DNA of 64,000 nt from Mycolicibacterium psychrotolerans (GCF_010729305.1 NZ_AP022574.1:868001-932000), one strand, 5' to 3'; shown: positions 1-10,937, counted from the first letter of the stretch. Numbers and translations are program-made. The notes: generated by a model not told the origin, from the letters alone.

Positions 1-80
1 GCGGCCCTCCGATAATCCCCACAGCCGAACACTAAGCGGAGCCGACGGTGCTCCGATGCACCAGTTTTCACCGGCAGGCG
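1..80 (-). promoter_or_regulatory. Intergenic leader downstream of murJ, before an off-edge gene
   Basis: This 80-base stretch follows the murJ stop on the minus strand. At 5-9 it has GGAGG on the minus strand, a good ribosome binding site pointing to a start just beyond the left edge. By mycobacterial synteny that gene would be sigM, but none of its coding sequence is in the window, so the identity is inference. No plus-strand gene is credible here. Confidence 0.4.
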
Positions 81-3000
81 TCAGCCGGCGGCCTTGAGCG
101 TGACCTCAGAGACATCGCTGCGGCTCTGCCCGTCCACCTGGCCGAGCGTCGAGATCCACACCAGCACATCGGACGTGGGGGCGGCGCCCTCGACCGGGAT
201 GGTGTTGGTTCCGGGTTTGAGCGTGGCGGGCTGGGTCAGCGCGGTGGTGTCGTCCAGTGAGGACGGCGACGCCGAGGTCGCCGACCGGATCTGCACCGCG
301 GTGCCGGTGCTGTTGACGTTGATCGTGACCGAGCCGATCGTCGTCGGCTCCGGCAGTTCGAGCATCAGCCCGACACCGTTCTTGAAACCGGGGAACGGCG
401 CCGGGTCGCTGTAGGTGTCGGTGGGCCACACCGTCGAGGGGTCGCCGTCGATCGCGAGGCCGGCCAGGTCGGGCGCATCGGCCTCACCTTCGGGCGAGAA
501 GACGGTTGCGCGAACAGGTTTCACGACCGCACCGGTGTCGGTGGAGGGGCTCTGCTCGGACGACGACGGGGCGTTGAGGCCGAGCTCATCACCGCCGAGA
601 CCGTTGCCGACGTCCCCGAAGATCCTGCTGAGCACCGTGGCCAGGAGGACCACCGCGATGATGACGACGCCGGCGGCGACGGTCAGGCCGATGATCAGCC
701 CCTTGCGGCGTCGGTTGGCGGCCTCGGGGTCGGCCGACGCCTGCGACTCGCTGCCGCGCTGCTCGACCGCCTCGTCGACGGGTGCGAGGTGATCGGTCCG
801 GTCGGCGACGGCCGTCGCCTGCTGCAGCAGGTTGAGCATCGTCGACGCGCTGCGGATGCCGCCGTTCTCCTGCACGGCCCGGGCGGCGGCCGCCGAGATC
901 TGGAACGGGATGTCGCGGTCGACGGTGCGCGGCTCCACGGCTTGGCCCGCCGGATCGAGATCGGCGGCGGTCAACCCGCCGGGCTCGCCGGTCTCCGGCA
1001 GCGGCCAGCGGTTGATCAGGAGCGCGTAGAGAGCCGCGCCGACGCCCCGGATGTCGTCGTCGGGGTTGGCGGCCGCCAGCGTGGCCGGGAAGGCCAGGGC
1101 CACGTCGCCCTCGATGCTGACCCGGATCCGGGCCGGGTGGTCGATCGCGAGTGCCACGCCGCTGCGGTGCGCGGCCTCGGCGGCGGCCGCCAGCGACTGG
1201 ACCGCGCGGGCCCCGCCGATCGGGGAGGGCGAGGTGTCGGCGACCTCGGCCAGCGACCCGCCGCGAATCCACTCGGAAACCACAAGGCCGCCCTCGCCCA
1301 GGCGGATCACGTCGAGCACCCGCGCCACGCCCGGCATGTCGATCCGGCCGAGCCGCTGGGTGCGGTCCAGGATCTCCTGGACCTCACTGTCCGGCAGCCG
1401 GCCGTCGGGGTCTACGAACGTCAGCGCCACCTGCCGGTCCAGCGCAGTGTCGAGGGCCTGCCAGAACTGCAGGCCGGCAGGCCCGCCGTGGAACACCAGC
1501 AGGCGGTAGCGGCCTGCGGCGACGGTCGCTCCGGGGATCAGGTGGGCGGCGTCCTCGACGGCCGTCGCGGCCTCCAGCGGCGGTTCGCGGGGCGGGTCGA
1601 AAGCCAGCGACTCGCGGGTGGGGTCGTTGCTGTAGTCCGAACGGGGCCGCGGTGGCCCGGCTGCGGCGATCGCCTCCGTCGGGCGGTCGGGCTGCGCGGG
1701 AACCTCGGGCACGTCGGGTACGTCGGGCTGGAAGTCGTCAGCGGACGGCCGGTCGATCCGGGTGGTGGCTGAGGAGTCCGGGCGCGCGGGGGAGCCGCCG
1801 GCGGGGGTGTCGCTCACACCAACTCCTTTCCCTTTCCGGTCCTCGGCAACCATGCCCCTGGGTCCCCGGCGCGCCGGGCCGGGAAACTGACGCGGGCGTC
1901 GCGGAGACGATGTGAGATCAGGGTACGTGAGCGGACCCGCCGCCCGGGCGGGGACGGAACCGGCGGCCGGTGCCCGGCCCGGGCGTAGCCGGGCGCGCAC
2001 GGCGGCCAGCGCGGCCACCGCCTCGGGCACCTTCGCCGCCAGCAGGATTCCGACGATGATCGGGGCCATCACCAGGCTGAGCGCCGTCAGCCGCAGCAGC
2101 GAGCCGGCGCCGCCCCAGCGGTCGGTCAGGGTCGCCAGCCCGAGCAGTCGGTCCAGCACGTGGGCGAGCAGTCCGGCGGTCAGCGACGCGGTGATGGTGA
2201 CCAGGATCGTGCGGATGACGTCGAGGCCGAGCAGCCGGCCGCCGGGCGGGTCGAGCCGCGCCCGCAACAGCAGGTAGCCGACCGTCGCCCCGGCCAGGAA
2301 ACCGAGACCGTTGGCCAGGCCCAGGTAGCCCGCGACCAGTTCGGGGTCGGCGGTCAGGTGCGGCGCCGCGAGCGAGGCGGCGGTCTTGACGATGGTGATC
2401 ACGACGATCAGCACGATCGGCGTCCACGGCTCCTCGCGTGCGTAGAACACCCGCAGCTGCAGCAGCACCATCGCGTAGGGGATCAGCGTGAACGCCGACA
2501 GCGTGATCGCCATGCCGAGATAGCCGGCGTCCACGGAGCCGAAGTTGCCGTAGGCGAACAGCGCGCTGCCGATCGCCGGGCCGCCGACGGTGAACAGCGC
2601 GACGATCGGGATCAGGGTGACCATGGTGAGGCGCGTCGCCAGCGACAGGTCGGCGAGCACCGCGGGCCCGTCGTCGGCGGCGGCATTGCGCGACAGCCGG
2701 GGCATCACGACGGTGAGCACCGTGACGCCGATGATGCCGAACGGCAGCTGCAGCACCAGCCAGGTGTAGTTGTAGATGGCCGGGCCCGAAGCCGCTGCGC
2801 CGCTTGCGATCTGATTGCCGACCACCAAGCCGACCTGGCTGACCAGCACGTACAGCACCATCGCCAGCGCCATCATGCCGAACTTCTTGAGGCGGTCGTC
2901 GATGCCCCACAGCGGACGCAGGCTGATCCGCTGGACGCGGATGGCCACGAACAGCACCGCGGCCTGGGCCACCACTCCCAGCGTGGTGCCGATGCCGAGC

Positions 3001-3635
3001 ACCAGCAGCTTGGCGTTGCCCATCTCGACGGGATCGATCGAGAGTTCGCCTGGGACAAGCACATACAGCCCCAGGGTGAGGATCGCGACGACGTTGTTGA
3101 CCACCGGAGCCCAGGCGGGCGGCCCGAAGACGTTGCGGGTGTTCAGGATCGCCATGAACACCGACGACAGGCCGTAGAAGATGATCTGCGGCAGCAACAG
3201 GAACGCGAACGCGGTGGTCAGTGGCCGGCTGACCAGGGGGTCGGAGCCGAGCATGAGATCGACGAGCAGGGGTGCGGCCAGCGTGGAGACGATCGTGACG
3301 ACCAGCAGCAGCGTCGTCGCCAGGGTGAGCAGGCGGCGCACGAACGCGGCTCCGCCGTCGGCGTCGTCGCGTTCGGCGCGGGCCAGCACCGGAACGAAGA
3401 TCGCGGTGAACGTCGCCTCGAGCACCAGTGCGGCGATCAGGTTGGGCAGCTGGTTGGCCACCGTGAAGGCGCTGGACAGGGCCGCACCGAGGATCGCGGC
3501 GAGCAGCACGATCCGGGCGAACCCGGTGAGCCGACTGACCAGAGTGGCCAGCGCCATGCCCCAGGAGCGGGACACGACGGCGGCGTCGGACAGTTCGGGC
3601 CGGGCGGGCGCGCGGCGCGGACCGGTGGTGCTCAC
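81..3635 (-). CDS. murJ: MurJ/MviN lipid II flippase with C-terminal pseudokinase and extracellular domain
   Basis: This protein flips lipid II across the cytoplasmic membrane during peptidoglycan synthesis. It has 1184 residues, the length I recall for M. tuberculosis Rv3910. Roughly residues 1-540 form the polytopic MATE-like MurJ core. Residues about 700-935 resemble a Ser/Thr kinase fold but lack the VAIK lysine and the HRD motif, so this is a pseudokinase. One transmembrane helix follows near residue 975, then an extracytoplasmic beta-rich tail. In M. tuberculosis the phosphorylated pseudokinase recruits FhaA; the same is expected here. The GTG start overlaps the stop of the upstream gene in GTGA, indicating translational coupling. 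An in-frame upstream extension exists but runs antisense-free through the neighbour and was rejected. Confidence 0.95.
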   Translation of the reverse strand: MSTTGPRRAPARPELSDAAVVSRSWGMALATLVSRLTGFARIVLLAAILGAALSSAFTVANQLPNLIAALVLEATFTAIFVPVLARAERDDADGGAAFVRRLLTLATTLLLVVTIVSTLAAPLLVDLMLGSDPLVSRPLTTAFAFLLLPQIIFYGLSSVFMAILNTRNVFGPPAWAPVVNNVVAILTLGLYVLVPGELSIDPVEMGNAKLLVLGIGTTLGVVAQAAVLFVAIRVQRISLRPLWGIDDRLKKFGMMALAMVLYVLVSQVGLVVGNQIASGAAASGPAIYNYTWLVLQLPFGIIGVTVLTVVMPRLSRNAAADDGPAVLADLSLATRLTMVTLIPIVALFTVGGPAIGSALFAYGNFGSVDAGYLGMAITLSAFTLIPYAMVLLQLRVFYAREEPWTPIVLIVVITIVKTAASLAAPHLTADPELVAGYLGLANGLGFLAGATVGYLLLRARLDPPGGRLLGLDVIRTILVTITASLTAGLLAHVLDRLLGLATLTDRWGGAGSLLRLTALSLVMAPIIVGILLAAKVPEAVAALAAVRARLRPGRAPAAGSVPARAAGPLTYPDLTSSPRRPRQFPGPARRGPRGMVAEDRKGKGVGVSDTPAGGSPARPDSSATTRIDRPSADDFQPDVPDVPEVPAQPDRPTEAIAAAGPPRPRSDYSNDPTRESLAFDPPREPPLEAATAVEDAAHLIPGATVAAGRYRLLVFHGGPAGLQFWQALDTALDRQVALTFVDPDGRLPDSEVQEILDRTQRLGRIDMPGVARVLDVIRLGEGGLVVSEWIRGGSLAEVADTSPSPIGGARAVQSLAAAAEAAHRSGVALAIDHPARIRVSIEGDVALAFPATLAAANPDDDIRGVGAALYALLINRWPLPETGEPGGLTAADLDPAGQAVEPRTVDRDIPFQISAAAARAVQENGGIRSASTMLNLLQQATAVADRTDHLAPVDEAVEQRGSESQASADPEAANRRRKGLIIGLTVAAGVVIIAVVLLATVLSRIFGDVGNGLGGDELGLNAPSSSEQSPSTDTGAVVKPVRATVFSPEGEADAPDLAGLAIDGDPSTVWPTDTYSDPAPFPGFKNGVGLMLELPEPTTIGSVTINVNSTGTAVQIRSATSASPSSLDDTTALTQPATLKPGTNTIPVEGAAPTSDVLVWISTLGQVDGQSRSDVSEVTLKAAG

Positions 3636-5992
3636 CGGCGCCCTCCGTCGTCGTCCTGGTACGCCAGTGCCACTTCGATCGGGTCGGGCCGGTCGAGGTC
3701 GGCCGGGTCGGGCTGGCCGCGGAACCGGTGCCACAACCGTCGTCCGACCAGCAGCACCAGCACCGCCCCGCCGGTCAGCGTGATGAAGAACAGCACCTTG
3801 CCGTAGGCGTTGGAGTGCACCGAGAGCCGCACCGGCTCGCCGAGGGCCAGACCGTCGGCGGTGCGCAGCGCGACGTCGACGGCGACACGCTGGGTGAAGT
3901 GCACCTCGATCGGCACCTTGAGCGGCAGGAAGCCGGGCGGCAGCACGATCTCGCCAGGATCGGTCACCGACATCCCGGGCGGGGCGTCGATGTCCAGCCG
4001 CACCCGGATCGGCACCGGCAGGTCGTTGCGCAGCGCCAGCGGCAGCGGGCTGCGTTCGGTGGCCAGGGTGTAGGAGCCGCCGGGGTTGACGATGGTGACC
4101 GCTTTGAACAGGTCCTCGACCGTCGTTCCGACGGTGGTCAGCCGCTGTTGGGCCAGCCCGTTGCGGGCATCGGGCGGCACCGACATGCTCAGCGCGCGCA
4201 GCAGATCCTCCCGCAGCGGGGCGGTGTACTGGGTCCCGGTCAGCCCGGTGCGCTCGTCGGTGGTGAGTGCGCCGGTCAGGCCCCACAGCCGGGCGGTCGT
4301 CGCGGCGATACCCGACACCACACCGTCGTCGAACCGGCCCCGCGGATTGCCCGTGTTCTCCGGCGGCGCCGGCGCGCCGCCGTGCACCGCGTTGGCCGCG
4401 TCGATCACCGCGGTCAGCGGCCGTGGCACGGCGAGCCCGGACCGGATGGTGCTGGCCACCGCGGTGAGCACGGCCTCGGCGTCGTCAGCGGTGGCGCTCC
4501 ATGTCAGCGGCGGCATCAGGATCTGCTCGCGCGGGGTGGTCTCCGGGTCGAGGCCGCGCCACAGCAGCGCGCCCAGCGCGTCCTGGCGCCGCGCGATCGC
4601 GGAGTCCTGCTTCACCGCGATGTCGAGGGAGGGGTCCAGGTAGGACGGCGATTCGGGGCCGGTGCCCATGCCGGCGAGCGCCGCGCCGACCGCCGGGTCG
4701 AACGGGGCGGTGACCACGCTCGAGGTGTAGCGCACCGGCGCGGTGTCGGCGGTCCCGGACTGCCCGCCGTCGGCGTCGCTGGGACCGGTCAGATTCGCTG
4801 CGGCGATGGCCACGGTCGGGCCCTGCGCCGAGAGCAGATCCACCGCGGGCGCGGTGAGCGGCCCGTCTCCGACGATGCTGGCTCCCCGGGTCGAGGTGAT
4901 CCCGAGGATCTGGTCGACGATGTCGCCGGCTCCGTTGGTGGCGATCGCCGACAGGCCGGGGTCGGCCACCCGGTGCAGCGCGTCGAGGTCGGCCTGGGCG
5001 TAGACGGTCGGCGTCACGCACATGCGCTGGGCGAGCGCCTTGAGACGGTTCAGCCAGCCGATCGCGGCCTGCTGGCCGGTGCCCGGATGGGTCGGGGTGG
5101 TCCGGGGCCCGGCGTCGGCGGCGTCGTTGACCACGTAACCGCTGGTCATCGCGTTGACGGTGACCAGCAGGTCCGGGTCGACGGCCAGGCACAGCGCGCG
5201 GGTGACCTCCCCGCCGGGATCGACCTGCGGGCTGGTGGCGAAATCGGCCGCGGCGAGCAGGGCGTCCAGCCGGCCCCCTGCGGCCAGCGAAGTGGCGAGA
5301 TCGTCGTCGATCAGTCGCACGGGGGTGGTGCCACCCGGCGCGCCGGCGGCCAGCCGGGGCCGGTCGGCCAGCGGCCAGAACATGGTCAGCCCGACGGGGC
5401 GGGTGGTGTCCGGGGGCACCGCGGACGTCACCGCATCGGTGGTGGCATCGGCGAGCTCTGCGGGCGGCACGCCGAGCACGGGGAGCAGGAACCGCGAGTC
5501 GTCGAGCCGGGCGGCCGCCCCGTAATCCGGAGTGCCGTTGACGTTCACCATCACCGGGTAGACGCCGGGTTCGGTGATGTCGAGCGACGGATGGTCGGGG
5601 GAGCGCAGCGGATAGCCCAGCCGGAACGGAACCTCTTGTCCGCGAGCCATTTCCGGGGCGATCGTGACGAAGTCGGCGACCGGCTGATACTGGTCGACGT
5701 TGCCGGCCAGGTCGGTGCGCAGCGCGGTCGACGACGCCACCGCGCCTGCCCGTTCCAGCCGCACCACCACGTCGCGCACGGCGCGGTCCCCGACGTTGCG
5801 GATCTTGCCGGTGACGGTGACCATCGGGTCGCTGGTCGTGGTGACGACATCAGGGGTGATGCCGTCGATCTGCACGGTCAGAAACGGCAGCGTGGGTGGC
5901 TCAGCGTCCGCGACGGCCGGTGCGACGATCGGCACGACAGCCAGCAGCAGCGCGACGACCGCGGCGAGCAGGCGCGCGGGCGGAGGGGTCAC
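3632..5992 (-). CDS. DUF6049 family secreted/membrane-anchored protein (Rv3909-like)
   Basis: The 786-residue protein begins with a hydrophobic Ala/Val-rich signal segment (about residues 8-30). A long extracytoplasmic region with beta-sandwich-like stretches follows. A single transmembrane helix near residues 734-755 and a short basic cytoplasmic tail end it. It matches the mycobacterial DUF6049 family that always sits between mutT4 and murJ. No enzymatic motif is visible. The GTG start overlaps the mutT4 stop by 4 bases and its own stop overlaps the murJ start by 4 bases, so all three are translationally coupled. The context suggests a role in cell-wall assembly with MurJ, which is inference. 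Confidence 0.88.
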   Translation of the reverse strand: MTPPPARLLAAVVALLLAVVPIVAPAVADAEPPTLPFLTVQIDGITPDVVTTTSDPMVTVTGKIRNVGDRAVRDVVVRLERAGAVASSTALRTDLAGNVDQYQPVADFVTIAPEMARGQEVPFRLGYPLRSPDHPSLDITEPGVYPVMVNVNGTPDYGAAARLDDSRFLLPVLGVPPAELADATTDAVTSAVPPDTTRPVGLTMFWPLADRPRLAAGAPGGTTPVRLIDDDLATSLAAGGRLDALLAAADFATSPQVDPGGEVTRALCLAVDPDLLVTVNAMTSGYVVNDAADAGPRTTPTHPGTGQQAAIGWLNRLKALAQRMCVTPTVYAQADLDALHRVADPGLSAIATNGAGDIVDQILGITSTRGASIVGDGPLTAPAVDLLSAQGPTVAIAAANLTGPSDADGGQSGTADTAPVRYTSSVVTAPFDPAVGAALAGMGTGPESPSYLDPSLDIAVKQDSAIARRQDALGALLWRGLDPETTPREQILMPPLTWSATADDAEAVLTAVASTIRSGLAVPRPLTAVIDAANAVHGGAPAPPENTGNPRGRFDDGVVSGIAATTARLWGLTGALTTDERTGLTGTQYTAPLREDLLRALSMSVPPDARNGLAQQRLTTVGTTVEDLFKAVTIVNPGGSYTLATERSPLPLALRNDLPVPIRVRLDIDAPPGMSVTDPGEIVLPPGFLPLKVPIEVHFTQRVAVDVALRTADGLALGEPVRLSVHSNAYGKVLFFITLTGGAVLVLLVGRRLWHRFRGQPDPADLDRPDPIEVALAYQDDDGGRR

Positions 5993-6765
5993 GGACTCTG
6001 ACCGCTGCCGTTCGTCCGCCCGCCGGGCTGTGGTCGAGCGGTGGAGTCGGCCCGGTGGTTGCGGGTGTGCGAATGGGTCTGTCCGCGCCGTCGCGGCGTG
6101 CTGCGCGGCAGCGGCGGCAGCGCCGCGGGCCCGTCGGTGTGCAGTTTGTCGATCAGTTCGTCGGCGACCTCGGCGAGGCGGCGCTCGTCGGCGTAGGCCA
6201 GCCGTTTCGGCAGTTCGTGCACCGGCACCCAGGCGACCTCGGTCACCTCGACGTCCTCGTCGGACAGCTCCCCGCCGGCGAATCGCATCAGGTAATGGTG
6301 CACGGTCTTGTGCACTCGCCGGCCCTCGGTCACGAACCAGTAGTCGATGCTGCCCAGCGCCGCGAGCACGCTGCCCTGGATACCGGTCTCCTCGGCGACC
6401 TCGCGGATCGCGGTCTGCTCGGCCGTCTCACCCCGCTCGATGTGCCCTTTGGGGAGCGACCACAGCATCCGTCCACGCCGGTCGATGCGGCCGATCAGCG
6501 CGGCGACCTGGCGATCCTTGGGGCCGTCGAGGCCGTCGATGACCAGTCCGCCCGCCGACGTCTCGTGCACGGTGCGCAGCCGTTCGCTGGGCCGGCGCGG
6601 GCCGGAGCGTTGCGGTTTCGGCGTCGCGGCCGGGGGCGTGTCGGCGGGCGCCTTCTGGCGGTGCCCGTTGGTGTTCTCGGCACCCGCCTCCGGCGGGCCT
6701 GCCGCGCGTCGGCCGCGGCGGCGCCCGCGGCGCCGTCGTGGTTTTGGCTGCTCGCCGTCGGACAC
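5989..6765 (-). CDS. mutT4: Nudix hydrolase MutT4
   Basis: This 258-residue Nudix hydrolase has an Arg-rich N-terminus and a catalytic core at roughly residues 75-205. The Nudix box is visible as [10 protein letters not shown] followed by REVAEETGI, matching GX5EX7REUXEEXGU. The family removes or hydrolyses nucleoside diphosphate derivatives; M. tuberculosis MutT4 (Rv3908) is linked to nucleotide-pool sanitation and mutation rate. The GTG start was chosen over upstream in-frame codons because the sequence from VSDGEQ matches the conserved mycobacterial N-terminus. A TACTAT box also lies 7 bases upstream. The gene is divergent from pcnA and is first in the operon with the DUF6049 gene and murJ. 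Confidence 0.93.
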   Translation of the reverse strand: MSDGEQPKPRRRRGRRRGRRAAGPPEAGAENTNGHRQKAPADTPPAATPKPQRSGPRRPSERLRTVHETSAGGLVIDGLDGPKDRQVAALIGRIDRRGRMLWSLPKGHIERGETAEQTAIREVAEETGIQGSVLAALGSIDYWFVTEGRRVHKTVHHYLMRFAGGELSDEDVEVTEVAWVPVHELPKRLAYADERRLAEVADELIDKLHTDGPAALPPLPRSTPRRRGQTHSHTRNHRADSTARPQPGGRTNGSGQSP

Positions 6766-6772
6766 CCAAGCG

Positions 6773-6778
6773 ATAGTA
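6773..6778 (-). promoter_or_regulatory. Predicted -10 box of a leaderless mutT4 promoter
   Basis: TACTAT on the minus strand lies 7 bases before the GTG of mutT4. In mycobacteria TANNNT followed by 6-8 bases and then a start codon marks leaderless transcripts. No Shine-Dalgarno sequence precedes the GTG. This is inference from pattern only. Confidence 0.6.
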
Positions 6779-6836
6779 GCTGCCGTGAACTGCAGCCCAC
6801 GCCGCACTCGCCGGTCGGTGACATGCCTGTGACCAG

Positions 6837-6842
6837 TAGGCT
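6837..6842 (+). promoter_or_regulatory. Predicted -10 box of pcnA promoter
   Basis: TAGGCT lies 8 bases before the GTG of pcnA, the spacing of a leaderless or near-leaderless mycobacterial transcript. It is back-to-back with the mutT4 promoter in an 85-base divergent intergenic region. Confidence 0.5.
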
Positions 6843-6850
6843 CACCGGAC

Positions 6851-8317
6851 GTGCCTGAGCCCACGTCCGGACGAGATGTCCCCGAACTGTTGGCCGCTGC
6901 GCAGGTCTCGCTGAACCGGCATCGCGAGGTGCTCGAAGGGCTCGGCCGGTTGTTCGCCGAGCGGGGGCATGCGCTGTATCTGGTCGGCGGCAGTGTGCGT
7001 GACGCGCTGTTGGGCCGGCTGGGCACCGATCTGGACTTCACCACCGACGCCCGCCCCGAGCAGATGAAGGCGCTGCTGGCGGGCTGGGCCGACGCGCTGT
7101 GGGACACCGGCATCGAATTCGGCACGCTCGGCGTCGGCAAGAACGGTGACCGGCTGGAACTGACCACGTTCCGTGCCGACACCTACGACCAGGTGACGCG
7201 GCACCCGGAGGTGGCCTTCGGCGACAACCTCGACGACGACCTGGTGCGCCGCGACTTCACCGCCAACGCGATGGCGGTCCGCATCGACCCCGACCGGCCC
7301 GGCGGCATCGGCGACTTCCTGGATCCGCTCGGCGGGCTGGCCGCGCTGCAGGCCCGCACCCTCGACACCCCGGCCGCGCCGGAGGTGTCGTTCGGCGACG
7401 ACCCGCTGCGCATGCTGCGGGCGGCGCGGTTCGTCTCGCAACTGGGCTTCACCGTGGCACCGCGGGTGCGCCGCGCGCTGGAGGAGATGGCGCCGCAGCT
7501 GGCCCGGATCAGCGTCGAGCGGGTGGCGGCGGAGCTGGACAAGATGCTGCTGGGCGCCGATCCGGTGGCCGGGATCGACCTGATGGTGCAGACCGGGCTG
7601 GGGGAGGTGGTGCTGCCCGAGATCGGGGCGATGCGGATGGCCATCGACGAACACCACCAGCACAAGGACGTCTACCAGCATTCGCTGACCGTGCTGCGCC
7701 AGGCCATCGAACTCGAGGACGAAGGCCCGGACCTGGTGCTGCGCTGGGCGGCGCTGCTGCACGACATCGGCAAGCCCGCCACCCGCAAGCACGAGCCCGA
7801 CGGCGGGGTGAGCTTTCACCACCATGAGGTCGTCGGCGCGAAGATGGCCCGTAAGCGGATGCGCGCGCTGAAGTACTCCAAGCAGATGATCGACGACGTC
7901 TCGCAGCTGGTGTACCTGCACCTGCGGTTCCACGGGTACGGCGAGGGCCGGTGGACCGACTCGGCGGTGCGCCGCTACGTCACCGACGCCGGTCCGCTGC
8001 TGAGCCGGCTGCACAAACTGGTGCGCGCCGACTGCACCACGCGCAACAAGCGCAGGGCGGCGCGGCTGCAGGCCAACTACGACGACCTCGAGCACCGCAT
8101 CGCCGAGCTGGCGGCCAAGGAGGACCTGGCGCGGGTGCGGCCGGACATCGACGGCAACGAGATCATGCAGATCCTCGACATCCCACCAGGCCCGCAGGTG
8201 GGGCAGGCGTGGAACCACCTCAAGGAGTTGCGGCTGGACCGCGGCCCGCTCAGCCGTGAGGAAGCGGTCGAGGAACTGTTGAAGTGGTGGAACGAGAAGG
8301 GCCACCCGCGCGTCTGA
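6851..8317 (+). CDS. pcnA: CCA tRNA nucleotidyltransferase / poly(A) polymerase family
   Basis: This 488-residue class II nucleotidyltransferase would add or repair the CCA end of tRNAs. The N-terminal catalytic domain shows [12 protein letters not shown] and the metal-binding TDLDFTTDA motif (DxD). The [10 protein letters not shown] motif follows, then an RNA-binding head domain. The C-terminal half carries an HD domain with [11 protein letters not shown] and an HHHE stretch. Length and domain order fit the mycobacterial family (Rv3907c). The GTG start is supported by a TAGGCT box 8 bases upstream. The following gene starts 5 bases after the stop, so the two may be co-transcribed. Confidence 0.95.
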   Translation: MPEPTSGRDVPELLAAAQVSLNRHREVLEGLGRLFAERGHALYLVGGSVRDALLGRLGTDLDFTTDARPEQMKALLAGWADALWDTGIEFGTLGVGKNGDRLELTTFRADTYDQVTRHPEVAFGDNLDDDLVRRDFTANAMAVRIDPDRPGGIGDFLDPLGGLAALQARTLDTPAAPEVSFGDDPLRMLRAARFVSQLGFTVAPRVRRALEEMAPQLARISVERVAAELDKMLLGADPVAGIDLMVQTGLGEVVLPEIGAMRMAIDEHHQHKDVYQHSLTVLRQAIELEDEGPDLVLRWAALLHDIGKPATRKHEPDGGVSFHHHEVVGAKMARKRMRALKYSKQMIDDVSQLVYLHLRFHGYGEGRWTDSAVRRYVTDAGPLLSRLHKLVRADCTTRNKRRAARLQANYDDLEHRIAELAAKEDLARVRPDIDGNEIMQILDIPPGPQVGQAWNHLKELRLDRGPLSREEAVEELLKWWNEKGHPRV

Positions 8318-8322
8318 CAGGT

Positions 8323-8817
8323 ATGGAGTACTGCCTGGGGGATCCGGACGGGTCGGCCACGATGTGGAGCGCCGACCCGAGCGCCGACGTCGACGGTGAC
8401 GGGGTGCTGGACGCCGTGCCGCTCGACCTCGACGACGACGGCCTGCTCGACGACGCGCTCGCCGACCTCGACGTCGACGGGTTGGCCGACCACGGGGTGC
8501 TGGATCTCGGGGGTGACGGGCAGGCCTATGTCACCGACGACGGCACCGGCACGTGGGCGGTGAGCGCCGACCGTGCTGCGGCGGTGCGCTGGCTCGGGCT
8601 CGACGGGGTGGAGCATCCTGCCGGCAGCGCGATGGTGGACCTCGACGGGGATGGGCAGGCAGGGGAGCGGCTGGCCGACAGCGACGGCGACGGCCTCGCC
8701 GACCGGGCGTTCGGGACGGGAACGGCCTGGGTCGACACCGACGGCGACGGCCGCTGGGACGTCCACCTGGTCGACACCGACTCCGACGGCGCCGCCGACA
8801 GCGCCGACAGCCTCTGA
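8323..8817 (+). CDS. Acidic DxDxDG-repeat protein, Rv3906c-like hypothetical
   Basis: This 164-residue, very acidic protein is built of tandem DxDGDG-type repeats such as DVDGDG, DLDGDG, DSDGDG and DTDGDG. They resemble the calcium-binding loops of thrombospondin type-3 or dockerin repeats. There are about ten such loops. No signal peptide or membrane segment is visible, which is odd for a calcium-loop protein. The ATG was chosen because conserved sequence begins at MEYCLGD and it follows the pcnA stop after 5 bases. From memory, M. tuberculosis has a similar protein (Rv3906c) next to pcnA. Function is unknown. Confidence 0.75.
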   Translation: MEYCLGDPDGSATMWSADPSADVDGDGVLDAVPLDLDDDGLLDDALADLDVDGLADHGVLDLGGDGQAYVTDDGTGTWAVSADRAAAVRWLGLDGVEHPAGSAMVDLDGDGQAGERLADSDGDGLADRAFGTGTAWVDTDGDGRWDVHLVDTDSDGAADSADSL

Positions 8818-8836
8818 ACCCGCGCGCTCGCGGACG

Positions 8837-9616
8837 TCAGCCGCGGCCGGGCCCGGGCGGGCCGGCGAACGCCTGCGCGATCATCAGCCACTGCTCGGCG
8901 TCGGGTCCGACGGCGACGACGTCGAGCTCCGACCGGGGACGGCGCTGGGTGACCAGCATGCAGAAGTGCTCGGCCGACCCGCTCACCCGCTGCGCCGCAT
9001 CCTCGGGGCCCCACGTCCACTCCGCCCCGTCCGGCGCGCGCAGTTTCACGTGGAACGGTTCGCCCGGCGGCGTCAGCCCGTGCACGGCGTAGGCGAAGTC
9101 GCGGGTCCGCACGCCGATGTGGGCGATCGAGCGCAGCCGCGCCGTCGGTGCCCGCGTCACCCCGAGCGCGTCGGCCACATCCAGGCCGTGCGCCCAGGTC
9201 TCCATGAGCCGGGCGGTGGCCATGGACGCCGCGCTCATCGGCGGCCCGAACCAGGGCAGCTTGCGTCCGTCCTCGACCGTCAGCAGGGCGTCGTGCAGGG
9301 CGGTGCGGATGTGTCGCCAGTCGGCGAGAAGCTGCGCCGGCGCGGTCGCCGCGAGTTCTTCGGCGGCGGCGTCGACGAATCCGGCGGGATTCTGCGCGGC
9401 CGCCGACACGATGTCGGCGGCGAACGCCGCTTCGTCGGTGACGGCGACCAGCGCCACCCGGTCGGTCCACAGCAGGTGCGCGATCTGATGGGCGATCGTC
9501 CAGCCCGCGGCCGGGGTGTCGGTCGACCAGCGGTCCGCCGGTAACTCGGCGACGAGCGCATCGAGGTCGTCGCTCTCGGCGCGCAGGTCCGCGACCATCG
9601 GGGCAGCTCCGGCCAT
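8837..9616 (-). CDS. DinB/MDMPI-fold mycothiol-dependent maleylpyruvate isomerase family protein
   Basis: This 259-residue protein belongs to the DinB-like four-helix superfamily of mycothiol-dependent metalloenzymes. The helix-one segment has [13 protein letters not shown], whose histidine belongs to the metal-binding set. A later [15 protein letters not shown] segment supplies further histidine and acidic residues. The C-terminal region resembles the accessory MDMPI_C domain. It matches Rv0036c in length and sequence style. The substrate is unknown; a mycothiol-linked isomerase or transferase role is family-level inference. The ATG lies 10 bases after the stop of the upstream MFS gene on the same strand, so the two form an operon. 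Confidence 0.85.
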   Translation of the reverse strand: MAGAAPMVADLRAESDDLDALVAELPADRWSTDTPAAGWTIAHQIAHLLWTDRVALVAVTDEAAFAADIVSAAAQNPAGFVDAAAEELAATAPAQLLADWRHIRTALHDALLTVEDGRKLPWFGPPMSAASMATARLMETWAHGLDVADALGVTRAPTARLRSIAHIGVRTRDFAYAVHGLTPPGEPFHVKLRAPDGAEWTWGPEDAAQRVSGSAEHFCMLVTQRRPRSELDVVAVGPDAEQWLMIAQAFAGPPGPGRG

Positions 9617-9626
9617 GCCGGTCACC

Positions 9627-10937
9627 TTAGCCCGCGGGTCGGCGCCTGCGACCGACCGTCGCGTACACGGCCAGCCCGGCGAGATAGACCACGGTGCCGG
9701 CGACCGCCAGCCCCGGCGCGTGGCCGTCGGCCGGGATGACGAACGCCGCCGCCGCGATGGCGAGGATGAACGCCATCCAGAACAGCGAGTCCTGCACGGT
9801 GAACACATGCCCGCGCAGCGCGTCGTCGACGTCGATCTGCATCGCGGTGTCGGCGCACAACTTCACCACCTGGCCGGCGCCGCCCAGCAGGAATCCGCAC
9901 GCGATCATCACCGGCAGGCGCAGGGTGGCCCCACACAGCTGGACCGCCGCGGCGAAGGCCAGCGCCGCGATCGGGGTGGCGTACCGGCCCCAGCGCCGCA
10001 CCAGCGTCGGGGTGACGACGTTGGCCAGGAAGCTGCCGATTCCGGCGGCGGCGAGGAACAGCGCGGCAGTGCCGAGGCCCGCCACGGAGGCCGACGCAGG
10101 GTCGGTGTGGCGCACCAGCACGAGGACCAGCAGGGTGTTGAGGCCGAACGCCATCCGGTGCGCCGACAGCCCGGCCAGCGTCGCGGTGACGCTCGGCACC
10201 GCGAGCACGGTCCGCGCGCCGTGCACCCACCCGGTGGCCACGGCGTAGGCGACGGACCCGTGCACCGCGCGGATGCTGTCGTCGGGGCCGAGCATGCGCG
10301 GCGGGAAGCGCACCGACAGCCACAGCGCCAGCGCCACAGGCACCACCACCAGGAAGATGATCACCGAGGCGCCGCCGTCGCTGGCGCCGAACAACCAGCG
10401 CGGCAGCAGCATGAAGTTCGCGCCGAAGAACGCCGCCGCACCCCCGGTGGCCGTCGCGATCGAGTTCATCGCGACCACCTGCTCGCGGGGCACCACATGC
10501 GGCAGCGCGGCCGACAGACCGGACGAGACGAACCGCGTCAGACCGTTGACGATCAACGCACCCAACAGGATCGGCAGGTCACCGACGCCGGCGGCCAGCA
10601 GCACCCCGACGGCGATCACCAGCGCCAACCGGCCGCTGTTGGCGCCGATGAGGACCACCCGCCGGTCCCAGCGGTCCAGCAGGGCGCCGGCGAACGGGCC
10701 GAGCACCGAGTACGGCAGGAACAGCACCGCGAAGGACGCGGCGATCGCCCACGGCTCGGCGGCCCGCTCGGGGTTGAACAGGATCGCCCCGGCCAGGCCG
10801 GCCTGGAACAGGCCGTCTCCGAACTGGCTGACCGCGCGCAGTTCCAGCAGCCGGCGGAACTCGGGCAGGGACCTGGTCGAGGCCCACACCGAACGCCACG
10901 CTGCGCGAGGTGCGCGATCGTCGGGCACGGGATTCAC
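9627..10937 (-). CDS. MFS transporter (Rv0037c-like)
   Basis: This 436-residue polytopic membrane protein has roughly a dozen hydrophobic segments. An MFS motif-A-like loop ([16 protein letters not shown]) sits between the second and third helices, typical of drug:H+ antiporter-type major facilitator proteins. The substrate cannot be told from sequence. The GTG start sits just after a CTAGGAC stretch on the minus strand and fits the expected N-terminus. It is followed after 10 bases by the MDMPI-fold gene. The pair is conserved next to a YqgE gene in mycobacteria. Confidence 0.88.
   Translation of the reverse strand: MNPVPDDRAPRAAWRSVWASTRSLPEFRRLLELRAVSQFGDGLFQAGLAGAILFNPERAAEPWAIAASFAVLFLPYSVLGPFAGALLDRWDRRVVLIGANSGRLALVIAVGVLLAAGVGDLPILLGALIVNGLTRFVSSGLSAALPHVVPREQVVAMNSIATATGGAAAFFGANFMLLPRWLFGASDGGASVIIFLVVVPVALALWLSVRFPPRMLGPDDSIRAVHGSVAYAVATGWVHGARTVLAVPSVTATLAGLSAHRMAFGLNTLLVLVLVRHTDPASASVAGLGTAALFLAAAGIGSFLANVVTPTLVRRWGRYATPIAALAFAAAVQLCGATLRLPVMIACGFLLGGAGQVVKLCADTAMQIDVDDALRGHVFTVQDSLFWMAFILAIAAAAFVIPADGHAPGLAVAGTVVYLAGLAVYATVGRRRRPAG

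Noticed and set aside
2160..3806. A 548-codon open frame on the plus strand with His/Gln/Arg-rich translation
   Set aside because: It is the antisense of murJ in high-GC DNA, with no family features and extreme composition.
3636..4286. In-frame N-terminal extension of murJ on the minus strand
   Set aside because: The translation is Arg/Ala-rich junk lying inside the DUF6049 gene. The GTG at 3635 with a 4-base overlap gives the family length.
8390..8815. GAC-rich tract read as a simple tandem DNA repeat or CRISPR-like array
   Set aside because: The periodicity comes from DxDxDG codons; units are diverged in sequence and length and there are no spacers.
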